Of a stretch of 13,394 nucleotides of DNA, positions 6,731 to 13,394 are shown in pieces. The notes below the pieces were generated by a model. That model did no database searches. It was given only the letters and a program-made list of their open reading frames with translations, and was not told the origin of the DNA. Source of the stretch: UBA3774 sp045600025 (lineage in GTDB: Bacteria; Bacillota; Clostridia; Lachnospirales; Lachnospiraceae); the NCBI GenBank assembly GCA_045600025.1, contig JAZRXC010000063.1:1-13394 (forward strand), written 5' to 3'. A program made the position numbers and the translations under genes. How positions within the stretch are numbered: the first letter of the stretch is position 1; each line of letters starts with the position of its first letter.

Positions 6731-7426
6731 ATGCTTAAGAACAGAATACTTATAGTTGATGACGATACCAACATATCTGAACTCATCGCGCTCTATCTCA
6801 CCAAAGAGTGCTTTGAAGTAAAATGTGTCGCTGACGGCGAAAGTGCTCTTACCGCTTTTGCAGAGTATGAGCCTGATCTTGTGCTTCTGGATCTCATGCT
6901 TCCCGTTATTGACGGCTATCAGGTCTGCAGAGAAATCAGAAAATCCAGCAGCGTTCCGATTATTATGATGTCGGCAAAAGGCGAAGTATTTGATAAAGTT
7001 CTCGGTCTTGAGCTTGGTGCTGATGACTACGTAATAAAGCCCTTTGACACAAAAGAGCTTGTAGCCCGCGTCCGCGCGGTTCTTCGCCGCACTGCTTCTG
7101 CTGCTGCCACGGTTTCTCAAGATAATGCCGAGATAGTAACATTGCCCGGCCTTATCGTAAATAAGACAAATTATTCAGCTGAGCTTGACGGGGTGGCGCT
7201 CTCGCTTCCGCCCAAAGAACTCGAGCTGCTTTATTTCCTCGTATCGTCACCTAATCAGGTATTTACCCGTGAGCAGCTCCTGGAGCGCATATGGGGATAT
7301 GATTATGTCGGCGACAGCCGCACTGTTGACGTGCACATTAAGCGTCTGCGTGAGAAGCTTACGCCTCACGATGCCTGGGATCTTACTACCGTATGGGGCA
7401 TAGGCTACAGATTTGAGGTTCATTGA
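6731..7426 (+). CDS. Two-component response regulator, OmpR/PhoB family
   Basis: The 231-residue protein has a receiver domain (about 1-120) with the acidic cluster D10-D12, phosphoacceptor D54 in LLDLMLP, S81 at the switch position and K103 in IKPF. A winged-helix DNA-binding domain (about 132-231) has the RTVDVHIKRLREKL recognition helix and a final GIGYRF hairpin. It should bind promoter DNA when phosphorylated by the kinase encoded next to it. The RBS AGGAGA (6720-6725) shares bases with the mutS2 TAG stop, 5 nt before the ATG, so transcription with mutS2 is nearly certain unless an internal promoter lies within mutS2. Target genes are not evident. The receiver uses Ser, not the commoner Thr, at the switch position, which many members tolerate. 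Confidence 0.95.
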   Translation: MLKNRILIVDDDTNISELIALYLTKECFEVKCVADGESALTAFAEYEPDLVLLDLMLPVIDGYQVCREIRKSSSVPIIMMSAKGEVFDKVLGLELGADDYVIKPFDTKELVARVRAVLRRTASAAATVSQDNAEIVTLPGLIVNKTNYSAELDGVALSLPPKELELLYFLVSSPNQVFTREQLLERIWGYDYVGDSRTVDVHIKRLREKLTPHDAWDLTTVWGIGYRFEVH

Positions 7427-8826
7427 TGAAAAAATCTCTGCTTTTCAAATTCCTTATAGGATACATATTGTTCGCAATCCTTTCATTCACATTGATTGCG
7501 ACTTTTTCCTATCAGCTCACATACAATAATCTTCTCTCATCAGAGGTTGGAAGGCTGCGCCAAACAGTAAATGAAATTTCAGCTTACCATGACGATTTCT
7601 TTCAGGATTCTGCTCAGGATGCAAACATGACAGATCTGCATCTGCAATCCGTTTACACCGGCATGCGCATTATGATGATGGATGAAGAAAATGTCGTTTT
7701 GTATGATTCTTCCGAGGAATTAACAGGGCATAAAATAGAAGCTTTTAATTCTGCCGATACTGCCGCGGCGTATAGAGTCGGAGATTTTTACGGTACCTTT
7801 TCCGAAGATTATCTCACTGTTTTCTCTCCCGTCGTGTCAGGATATAAAACTGACGGATATGTATTTGCCCATATGCCTGTTGCAAATATTGCTTCTGCCG
7901 CAGACAGCCAGCTTCTCACTTATTATCTCACGTTTGGTCTGATACTGGCATTTTCGCTTATCATTCTGCTTATCTTTATCATATTTGTATTAAGACCGCT
8001 GCGCCGGATTACATTTGCTGCCGATCAATATGCGGGCGGTAACTTAAAATACGAACTCAAAATCAATTCTTCAGATGAAATGGGATATCTCGGAAATACC
8101 TTGGACTACATGGCTCACGAGCTTGGTAAGACCGAGGATTATCAGCGGCAGTTCATTTCAAATGTCTCTCATGATTTCCGCTCGCCACTTACTTCAATCA
8201 AGGGATATATTGAAGCGATAAAGGACGGAACCATCCCTCCGGAGAATCAGGAAAAATATCTGAATATTATTTCGGATGAGACGGATAGACTGACCGGTCT
8301 GACTCAAAACCTGATGCAGCTTAATTCTGTATCAGCGAGCAGTTTTGATATCAAGAAAGAGGACTTTGATATTAACGATGTCATTCGCGGCACGTGTGCA
8401 AGCTTTGAGATGCAGTGCCGTGAAAAAAATATCTCCTTTGAATTAAACCTTGATGAGCACACTTCTCTCGTAAATGCGGATCGTTCGAAGATTCAGCAGG
8501 TCGTATATAACATCGTTGATAATGCAATTAAATTTTCGCCTAAAGATTCCTCAATATGTATTGAAGTGTTCAGGCGTTCGGAAAAAGTTTTCGTGTCTAT
8601 AAAAGATTCCGGCTGCGGTATTCCTAAAGAGAATTTAAAGAAGATATGGACACGTTTTTATAAGACGGATTCCTCCCGCGGCAAAGACAAAAAAGGCACA
8701 GGCCTGGGCCTTGCCATTGTAAAAGAAATCATAAATGCTCACGGGGAATTTATAGATGTCATAAGTACCGAGGGCGTCGGTACCGAATTCATATTCAGTC
8801 TGTCTGCGGCCGATTCAGATACCTGA
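7426..8826 (+). CDS. Sensor histidine kinase, partner of the adjacent regulator
   Basis: The 466-residue membrane kinase has TM1 at about 7-29, an extracytoplasmic sensor region of about 130 residues with no motif I recognise, TM2 at about 165-190, and a HAMP linker (LRPLRRITFAADQYAGG and on). HisKA carries H249 in SNVSHDFRSPL. HATPase_c has an N box with N366, G1 DSGCGIP, F box FYKTDSSRG and G2 GTGLGLAIV, all intact. The ATG at 7426 shares its A with the TGA stop of the regulator (TGATG), and GAGGT at 7415-7419 is the RBS; a TTG one codon earlier is unlikely. The sensor's location suggests an envelope or extracellular signal. The 3' end overlaps the opposing AIRS-domain gene by 32 bp. Confidence 0.95.
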   Translation: MKKSLLFKFLIGYILFAILSFTLIATFSYQLTYNNLLSSEVGRLRQTVNEISAYHDDFFQDSAQDANMTDLHLQSVYTGMRIMMMDEENVVLYDSSEELTGHKIEAFNSADTAAAYRVGDFYGTFSEDYLTVFSPVVSGYKTDGYVFAHMPVANIASAADSQLLTYYLTFGLILAFSLIILLIFIIFVLRPLRRITFAADQYAGGNLKYELKINSSDEMGYLGNTLDYMAHELGKTEDYQRQFISNVSHDFRSPLTSIKGYIEAIKDGTIPPENQEKYLNIISDETDRLTGLTQNLMQLNSVSASSFDIKKEDFDINDVIRGTCASFEMQCREKNISFELNLDEHTSLVNADRSKIQQVVYNIVDNAIKFSPKDSSICIEVFRRSEKVFVSIKDSGCGIPKENLKKIWTRFYKTDSSRGKDKKGTGLGLAIVKEIINAHGEFIDVISTEGVGTEFIFSLSAADSDT

Positions 8827-9241
8827 TTCCGCTCTTCATCATCACGGTTTTTGCTGCGCTGTTCGTAGTATGTCCTATTACTTTGCCAAATGTAGGTTCA
8901 TCAGTTATATACAATGATCCGCAAGAAGCCTGTTCATACGGGTTCTCTCCGAGCGTTTCGCAGATTTCTATGGTCTCTTGCTTTATCGGTATCTCGCAGT
9001 GAATTATCTCAAGTCCGCAGTCAGCGAGTTCGCCTATCTTCCACAATGCATCATATACGCCGCTCGTCATCGGGACGCATATAAGGCCTTCCGGAATGGT
9101 CTTATCCGGCTCTTGCGTTAACGAAAGAAACCTTCTGCAATATGAAGGCGAAAATTTTGCTTCAAGCTCTCCGCTGTGCTCTTTATAGAGTTTTTCGGCC
9201 CCCGCATCACCCGCGGTGCCGGTCATTACCACATACATCAT
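8795..9241 (-). CDS. Stand-alone AIR synthase-related C-terminal domain protein
   Basis: The visible 148-residue protein resembles only the second half of AIR synthase/HypE-type proteins. It opens with VVMTGTAGDAG, the usual entry to the AIRS_C domain, and contains CGLEIIHCEIPIKQETIEIC and NPYEQASCGSLYI. It ends with a RYLNRPQTD tail like the RYLDRPQPDE ending I associate with full-length relatives. The N-terminal ATP-binding AIRS domain is absent. The frame is open to 9274, but ATG 9239-9241 is preferred because it overlaps the TGA of the small membrane gene as ATGA; a second ATG follows directly. No RBS is seen, so coupling is likely. It may be a domain-only protein or a gene that lost its 5' half; enzymatic function cannot be assigned. 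Its 3' end overlaps the kinase gene on the other strand. Confidence 0.7.
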   Translation of the reverse strand: MMYVVMTGTAGDAGAEKLYKEHSGELEAKFSPSYCRRFLSLTQEPDKTIPEGLICVPMTSGVYDALWKIGELADCGLEIIHCEIPIKQETIEICETLGENPYEQASCGSLYITDEPTFGKVIGHTTNSAAKTVMMKSGIRYLNRPQTD

Positions 9242-9342
9242 AAGATATATGCGAGGAGCGGAAGTACCATGCACAGTACAAGGATGGCAACTATCACGCC
9301 TACAAGAATTCTCTTTGATTTTTTGTTTTTGAAATTAAACAT
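9238..9342 (-). CDS. Small single-pass membrane protein, 34 aa
   Basis: An ATG at 9340-9342 with RBS GGAGGG (complement of 9351-9356, 8 nt away) opens a 34-codon frame ending in TGA at 9238-9240. The peptide has a strongly basic start, MFNFKNKKSKR. One hydrophobic segment follows, ILVGVIVAILVLCMVLPLL, then AYIL, a clear N-in single membrane span. It overlaps the nth stop by 8 bp and shares ATGA with the next gene, which is strong evidence of coupled translation. Size and layout resemble small Firmicutes membrane peptides such as Prli42, the stressosome anchor of Listeria, but I cannot claim homology. It is too short for ordinary gene callers. Confidence 0.75.
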   Translation of the reverse strand: MFNFKNKKSKRILVGVIVAILVLCMVLPLLAYIL

Positions 9343-9991
9343 TTTTCTTGCCCTCCGGACAGTATTTTTGAAGGAAACACCTGTCGCACTTCGGACTTCT
9401 GGCTGTGCAGATTTCTCGCCCGAGCGCTATCAGCTGCAGATTACATAGTATCCAATGATCCTGCGGCAGCACGCGCATCAAATCTTTTTCGACTTTTTCC
9501 GGCTCAGTATTTTTTGTCAGTCCGAGTTTTTTTGTGATTCTTTTTACGTGGGTGTCAACTACTACGCTCGGATCGCCGTAAATATTTCCGCGGATTACAT
9601 TTGCGGTTTTGCGGCCAACTCCCGGCAGGGAGGTCAAATCTTCTATATCGCGCGGCACCTCACCACCGTATCTTATTACTATATCCTTGCTGCATGCAAT
9701 TATATTTTTTGCTTTGTTGTGATAAAACCCGACCGGATGAATGATTTCCTCAACATCAGCGAGCTTAGCCGCTGCCATTTTTTCCGCATCCGGATACTGG
9801 GCAAATAATGCGGGCGTTACAGTATTTACTCTCGCGTCCGTGCACTGTGCGCTTAGAATCACTGCAATCAGGAGCTGCCACGTAGTATCATAATGCAGAT
9901 AACAGCGAGTATCTGTGCCGTAATACTTATCAAGCTCCGCGAGAATATTTTTTATGCGTTCTTTTTCTGACTTACTTAATGCTGTTGCCAT
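9335..9991 (-). CDS. nth: Endonuclease III (DNA glycosylase/AP lyase)
   Basis: Nth removes oxidised pyrimidines from DNA and cuts at the abasic site in base excision repair. The 218-residue protein has all hallmarks: LLIAVILSAQCTD (40-52), the helix-hairpin-helix LPGVGRKTANV (122-132) with catalytic K128, catalytic D146 in VVDTHVKR, and a C-terminal [4Fe-4S] loop with C195, C202, C205 and C211 (Cx6Cx2Cx5C). Six extra codons are open upstream, but ATG 9989-9991 begins one base after the TGA of the MATE gene and gives a normal family start (MATALSKSEKERI). No RBS is visible. The stop overlaps the start of the small membrane protein. It is co-transcribed with the MATE transporter, with no obvious functional link. 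Confidence 0.95.
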   Translation of the reverse strand: MATALSKSEKERIKNILAELDKYYGTDTRCYLHYDTTWQLLIAVILSAQCTDARVNTVTPALFAQYPDAEKMAAAKLADVEEIIHPVGFYHNKAKNIIACSKDIVIRYGGEVPRDIEDLTSLPGVGRKTANVIRGNIYGDPSVVVDTHVKRITKKLGLTKNTEPEKVEKDLMRVLPQDHWILCNLQLIALGREICTARSPKCDRCFLQKYCPEGKKNV

Positions 9992-9992
9992 A

Positions 9993-11438
9993 TCAGTCGC
10001 CCGTCGCACAGGAAAGCTGCGCTGCGTCTGTTTTCTGTTCTTTGTCTATCATCTTGAATACATGTATGAGCATAGGTATGGCGAGGAATATTGAAAGTGC
10101 ATCTGCAATTGCCTGTACAAAACATACTCCCTCTGCCGCCCATATAGCCGCCAGCGGAAATACTATCGGAAGGAAGCACAGGCCCTGTCTTGATATTGCA
10201 AGCAGGATGGCGCCGAAACCGTAGCCGAGTGACGAGCAGTACATATTTACAATTGCTACCCATGCGTGTATCGGGAGCGCGATACATTGGGTGATTATGC
10301 AAAGTGAACCAAGCATAAGCATTTCTTCGTCTGTTTCAGTGAATAGTCCTATTACGAAATCAGAATAGATTGCCAGCGCCGCTGCCATAACCGCAGCTCC
10401 GATAACTGCGCTCTTCCAGGCGAAGCTGTAGGATTTTCTGACTCTCTTGAAATCTCTGGCGCCCCAGGCAAATCCCGCTACGGGCTGGAATCCGTTTCCG
10501 TAGCCGAGTATGAAGCCGAAGGGGAACATCATTATCTTAGTCGAAACGCCGACTGCCGCCAAAAGGGAATCGGAAATATTTCCTGCGATATTGTTTAATA
10601 TTATTGCCGACACTACGTTAAGACCGTTACGGAATAATGCGGACGAGCCGACCGTCGCTACTTCTCTTATTATTGTGCGCGTAAATGTAATGCAACGGAA
10701 TGAGATTTTTAATGTGCATTGTTTCAGCAAGTACGGTGCTATTAATATTATGAAACTTACCAGTTTTGATATTGCGGTTGCAATTGAGGCGCCGGCCACG
10801 CCAAGTCCCAGTCCGTTAAATGTCAGGCCGAATATCGTGACATTTCCCATGATGAAGAAGGGATCAAGGAAACAGTTGAGCAGTCCGCCGAATCCCATTC
10901 CGAGCATGGAAAGAAGTGCTCTTCCCTCCGAGCGAAGGCATTGGTTCATGACAAAATTCGCGGCCATGAACGGAGCCACCCACAAGACATAGGTTGCGTA
11001 TTCTATTGAATAATTTATGCAATTGTCCGTTGCGCCGAGCAGCCTCACCAGCGGCTCTATAAATATCAGTCCGAATATCAGTATCAGCAGGCCGAAGACC
11101 ATAGCTGTAAAGAACGATGTGGACAGGACTTTATTTGCCTGCTTTTGATCTCCTGCTCCGAGAAGCCTGGATATATAGCTCGCTGCGCCTACCGCAAAAA
11201 GCGATCCTCCCATGAAGATGAGATTATCGAGTGATGCGTTGACGCTTACCGCTGCGGTTGCATTTGTTCCGAGTCCGCTTACAAAATATGTGTCTGCGAG
11301 ATTATATATTGAAGTAATCAGAAATGCGATAATCGTGGGGTAGGCCATCTTCAGCGTAAGTCTTCCTACCGGCGCTGTGAGCATTTCTCGATTACGTTCT
11401 ATTGATTTGTTTTTTGGTTTTTCGTTTTGGTTTTCCAT
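9993..11438 (-). CDS. MATE family multidrug/Na+ antiporter (MepA-like)
   Basis: The 481-residue protein is an integral membrane transporter of the MATE family, typically exporting cationic drugs or metabolites in exchange for Na+ or H+. Twelve hydrophobic segments can be traced in two halves. The first begins at LTLKMAYPTIIAFLITSIYNLADTYFV and keeps the typical NLADTYFVSGLG turn; the second begins near VGSSALFRNGLNVVSAI. Repeated GxG and polar positions match the NorM/MepA group. The N terminus carries about 25 extra mostly charged residues, so Met19 (MLTAPVGRL) is a possible alternative start. ATG 11436-11438 is kept because AGGTG (complement of 11444-11448) lies 5 nt upstream. A promoter precedes it and the gene leads the operon with nth. 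Substrate unknown. Confidence 0.93.
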   Translation of the reverse strand: MENQNEKPKNKSIERNREMLTAPVGRLTLKMAYPTIIAFLITSIYNLADTYFVSGLGTNATAAVSVNASLDNLIFMGGSLFAVGAASYISRLLGAGDQKQANKVLSTSFFTAMVFGLLILIFGLIFIEPLVRLLGATDNCINYSIEYATYVLWVAPFMAANFVMNQCLRSEGRALLSMLGMGFGGLLNCFLDPFFIMGNVTIFGLTFNGLGLGVAGASIATAISKLVSFIILIAPYLLKQCTLKISFRCITFTRTIIREVATVGSSALFRNGLNVVSAIILNNIAGNISDSLLAAVGVSTKIMMFPFGFILGYGNGFQPVAGFAWGARDFKRVRKSYSFAWKSAVIGAAVMAAALAIYSDFVIGLFTETDEEMLMLGSLCIITQCIALPIHAWVAIVNMYCSSLGYGFGAILLAISRQGLCFLPIVFPLAAIWAAEGVCFVQAIADALSIFLAIPMLIHVFKMIDKEQKTDAAQLSCATGD

Positions 11439-11456
11439 TTTTACACCTAAATAAGT

Positions 11457-11485
11457 ATTTTAACACTCTGAAATTGGTTCTGCAA
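11457..11485 (-). promoter_or_regulatory. Promoter of the MATE-nth operon
   Basis: On the minus strand TTGCAG (complement of 11480-11485) and TAAAAT (complement of 11457-11462) are 17 nt apart, and TGT before the -10 makes it extended. The predicted +1 near 11450 leaves a leader of about 12 nt holding AGGTG. The -35 is weak (3 of 6). Confidence 0.5.
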
Positions 11486-11538
11486 GTTTTGTAGTTATGC
11501 GAATTGCTCAAAAAAGTTTAGATTTTTTTAATAATTAA

Positions 11539-11547
11539 TGTTATAAT
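11539..11547 (+). promoter_or_regulatory. Extended -10 promoter of the CarD-family gene
   Basis: TGTTATAAT is an extended -10 with a perfect TATAAT. No convincing -35 is seen at 17 nt; TTTAGA at 11517-11522 is 19 nt away. The expected +1 near 11554 leaves a leader of about 15 nt that includes AAGGAGG (11554-11560). This rules out the in-frame ATG at 11548, which lies before the transcription start. Confidence 0.6.
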
Positions 11548-11568
11548 ATGGGCAAGGAGGTTAGCATA

Positions 11569-12072
11569 ATGTTCAAAATTAATGATCTTGTGCATTACGG
11601 AACAAGCGGTGTCTGTGTTGTTTCCGAAATAGTCGAGCGAGTGTTCAAGGATGAACCCACCACTTACTATGTGCTCAAGCCCATGTTCAACAAGAATGCT
11701 ACTCTTTATGTTCCTACCTCCAATTCCGATCTTACTTCCCGCATGCGTAAACTCATAACAAAAAAGCAGATTAATGATTTGCTTTCTTCTTTGACTGATG
11801 ATGACTGCATCTGGATTGAAAATGAGAACGAAAGAAAGAATCGCTACAAGGAGATTTTATTGAGCGGCAACAGTCGTGATATGGTATGCCTTATCAGGAC
11901 TCTCTATCTGCATCAGGAAGAAAAAAAGGCCACCGGCAAAAAAATGCATTTGACCGATGAGCGCTTTTTCAAAGATGCCGAGCGTCTTGTGTATGATGAA
12001 TTCTCTGTAGCTCTTAAGATACCTCAGGATGAGGTAATCCCCTACATCAAAAAGTTTATTGAAGGCAACTGA
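11569..12072 (+). CDS. CarD family transcriptional regulator
   Basis: The 167-residue protein starts MFKINDLVHYGTSGVCVV, the signature of the RNA polymerase-interacting (RID/TRCF-like) domain at about residues 1-60. An all-helical C-terminal domain (about 65-167) follows. CarD/CdnL proteins bind the RNA polymerase beta subunit and stabilise open promoter complexes, for rRNA and housekeeping genes in other phyla. ATG 11569 is chosen over ATG 11548 because AAGGAGG sits 8 nt upstream and the promoter -10 ends at 11547. It is transcribed alone, diverging from the MATE operon and converging with psd (17-bp overlap). Whether it is a global regulator or a paralogue with local targets cannot be told here. 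Confidence 0.88.
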   Translation: MFKINDLVHYGTSGVCVVSEIVERVFKDEPTTYYVLKPMFNKNATLYVPTSNSDLTSRMRKLITKKQINDLLSSLTDDDCIWIENENERKNRYKEILLSGNSRDMVCLIRTLYLHQEEKKATGKKMHLTDERFFKDAERLVYDEFSVALKIPQDEVIPYIKKFIEGN

Positions 12073-12874
12073 TTTTTTCGGCTACCTTTTGACCAAGTCT
12101 CACCTGGATTTCCTCTCCATAGGCTGAGGCTTTTTTTATGATATCAGTGAGTTTGATTTTGTCTTTTTCAAGTATCATTATGATAGTCGAACCACCGAAT
12201 TCAAAATGTCCTGCTTCGATGCCGCGCGTTACATATGTTTCAATCGTGTTCTCATTTACAATGCGTCCTACTAACAGAGCTCCCACCTGCATAAATGTCA
12301 CCGGCCCGAACACCTCATCTTTTATTATACTGTATGTACGGGTGTTCTGTACAAATACGGGAAATGATGTAGTTGCTACCGGGCGCACCGTCTGAAATTT
12401 TCCGGGAATAACAATATCTTCATATTTCTTTCCGGATACCGGATATATGTACCTGTGATAATCGGCAGGTGTAAGCCTGAAGATAAGGCAGATTCCGCCC
12501 TCATAATGCGTCGCAAGCTGCTGTGAATGTAACAACTCATTTATGCTATACGGCACATCTTTTACCGTTACCGTGCATCCGTTTGTAATTGGTACTGCTT
12601 TGAGATATCCGTCACAGGGTGATATTAAAGAGGTAGGATTATGATCTATCTCACGGGCACCGGGCTTTAGCTTACGCATAAAGAAATCATTAAAGCTCCG
12701 CCACTTTTTTATATCGACATTCGTCATGTCGATATTATTTCTCTTTTTAAAGCCTTTAATGAAAATCACCGAGGCTTTCGTGTCAAGAAATTTTCCTATA
12801 GCCTTTGATATCCACGGACTTGATACCGTCTTCAACGCCATCCTTCCGGGGACTGTTTTAAGAATCTTAGGCAT
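12056..12874 (-). CDS. psd: Phosphatidylserine decarboxylase proenzyme
   Basis: Psd converts phosphatidylserine to phosphatidylethanolamine at the membrane, using a pyruvoyl group made by self-cleavage. The 272-residue protein shows RSFNDFFMRKLKPGAR (59-74), SPCDGYL with D88, LTPADYHRYIYP with H140, and the cleavage site GGST (227-230) with S229, so the Asp-His-Ser self-processing triad is complete. Cleavage before S229 would give a beta chain of about 228 residues and an alpha chain of about 44. GGST replaces the LGST of E. coli, as in type II enzymes. The ATG at 12872-12874 has GGAGG (complement of 12883-12887) 8 nt upstream and overlaps the pssA stop by 8 bp. The 3' end overlaps the CarD-family gene on the other strand. 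Confidence 0.95.
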   Translation of the reverse strand: MPKILKTVPGRMALKTVSSPWISKAIGKFLDTKASVIFIKGFKKRNNIDMTNVDIKKWRSFNDFFMRKLKPGAREIDHNPTSLISPCDGYLKAVPITNGCTVTVKDVPYSINELLHSQQLATHYEGGICLIFRLTPADYHRYIYPVSGKKYEDIVIPGKFQTVRPVATTSFPVFVQNTRTYSIIKDEVFGPVTFMQVGALLVGRIVNENTIETYVTRGIEAGHFEFGGSTIIMILEKDKIKLTDIIKKASAYGEEIQVRLGQKVAEKISCLQ

Positions 12875-13394
12875 TCAAACGGCCTCCGAACAATATCAGG
12901 ATACAGAAAAATGCCGCACCTATAACTGCCGGTATAAGCAGCCACGGCATATATAATTTTTTCATCTTAAATGGAGTAATAAATGCTATGCCGATAGCAA
13001 GCACTCCTGCGAGGCACACATATTTATATGCTATGTCAAATGGCAAAGCTACAGTCATAAGCCCCGGGAGAAATATTGCGGCATTGGTTACCGGAAGTCC
13101 GAGAAAACTTTCTCTTTTGCCGGCGCCTTCTTTCTTCATTTTTGCTTCCTGTACATCAAAAAATGCAAGCCTAGATACAGCCGCAAGGACAAAAAATATC
13201 ATTATTGCATACACATATACTGGTGTGTCTTCTCTGAAATATCCATACAGTAGCATCGCCGGCTGAACGCCGAACGCTACAAGATCGCAGAGCGAATCTA
13301 TATTCATACCAAAGGCCTTTTCATCTTCTGTGCGGTTCTTTTTTGTTCTGGCAACACTGCCGTCGAACATATCACAGAATCCGCTTACAAAAAG
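12867..13394 (-). CDS. pssA: CDP-diacylglycerol--serine O-phosphatidyltransferase (5' end missing)
   Basis: PssA joins serine to CDP-diacylglycerol to make phosphatidylserine, the substrate of the Psd encoded next. The last 175 residues are visible and the frame is open to the window edge, upstream of the first Met in view. The CDP-alcohol phosphotransferase motif is intact: DMFDGSVAR just inside the edge, then GMNIDSLCDL, giving the D-xx-DG-xx-AR ... G-xxx-D-xxx-D metal and substrate site. About four hydrophobic membrane segments follow, ending in a run LLIPAVIGAAFFCILILF. The variant with TKKNRTEDEKAFG between the two halves is typical of Gram-positive PssA. It overlaps psd by 8 bp, so both steps of phosphatidylethanolamine synthesis are translated together. 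Confidence 0.92.
   Translation of the reverse strand, partial: LFVSGFCDMFDGSVARTKKNRTEDEKAFGMNIDSLCDLVAFGVQPAMLLYGYFREDTPVYVYAIMIFFVLAAVSRLAFFDVQEAKMKKEGAGKRESFLGLPVTNAAIFLPGLMTVALPFDIAYKYVCLAGVLAIGIAFITPFKMKKLYMPWLLIPAVIGAAFFCILILFGGRLNA

Noticed and set aside
6635..7120. 161-codon minus-strand ORF across the mutS2/regulator junction
   Set aside because: It lies opposite highly conserved receiver-domain codons and resembles a frame shadow with no motifs.
10510..10992. 160-codon plus-strand ORF
   Set aside because: It is antisense to conserved MATE coding sequence, has no recognisable family and no RBS of note.
11548..11568. ATG at 11548 as the start of the CarD-family gene
   Set aside because: It directly abuts the TATAAT box, so it would not be in the transcript; AAGGAGG supports ATG 11569.
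1..13394. tRNA or rRNA genes, CRISPR arrays, insertion sequences, riboswitches
   Set aside because: None was recognisable by eye on either strand; nearly all sequence from 659 onward is accounted for by protein genes.

Overview
The window looks like a chromosomal segment from a low-to-moderate GC Gram-positive of the class Clostridia, most likely Lachnospiraceae. The basis is the gene set (MutS2/RqcU, YhaM, a CarD-family regulator, Gram-positive type PssA with Psd, an OmpR/sensor kinase pair) and the abundance of AGGAGG-type ribosome binding sites. The placement is inference from family resemblance, not from a search. No rRNA, tRNA, CRISPR array, insertion sequence or phage gene was recognised.

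Left edge (1-658, visibly more AT-rich): the 5' part of an AAA-type ATPase gene leaves the window at base 1, on the minus strand. It has its own promoter. Upstream lie a 36-codon unknown ORF with an excellent RBS and, over its promoter, a 17-bp-arm inverted repeat. A weak hairpin separates these from the next operon.

Minus-strand operon 659-4285: an HtrA/DegP-like membrane protein with a degenerate catalytic triad, then yhaM (3'-5' exoribonuclease), then rlmD (rRNA uracil-5 methyltransferase), packed with gaps of 8 and 1 nt. Diverging from it is a plus-strand operon 4367-8826: mutS2 (ribosome-collision/MutS2 ATPase), a response regulator and its histidine kinase. The 81-bp divergent region is the most striking non-coding signal. 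Both lead genes lack a Shine-Dalgarno sequence and both have a good -10 box ending exactly 6 nt before the ATG, which predicts leaderless mRNAs in both directions.

Minus-strand operon 8795-11438: a MATE-family transporter, nth (endonuclease III), a 34-residue single-pass membrane protein too short for usual ORF calling, and a stand-alone C-terminal AIR-synthase-type domain. All are joined by short gaps or start/stop overlaps. This operon runs tail-to-tail into the kinase gene with a 32-bp overlap.

Right part: a CarD-family regulator (11569-12072, plus) diverges from the MATE operon and converges, with a 17-bp overlap, on psd. psd follows a 5'-truncated pssA; together these two make phosphatidylethanolamine from CDP-diacylglycerol.

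Themes across the window are RNA quality control and decay (MutS2, YhaM, RlmD), envelope sensing and lipid synthesis (HtrA-like protein, two-component system, PssA/Psd) and DNA repair (Nth). I see no clear new multi-gene system. The observations most worth following are the paired leaderless promoters, the HtrA-like pseudoprotease, and the small membrane protein coupled to a half-length AIRS protein.
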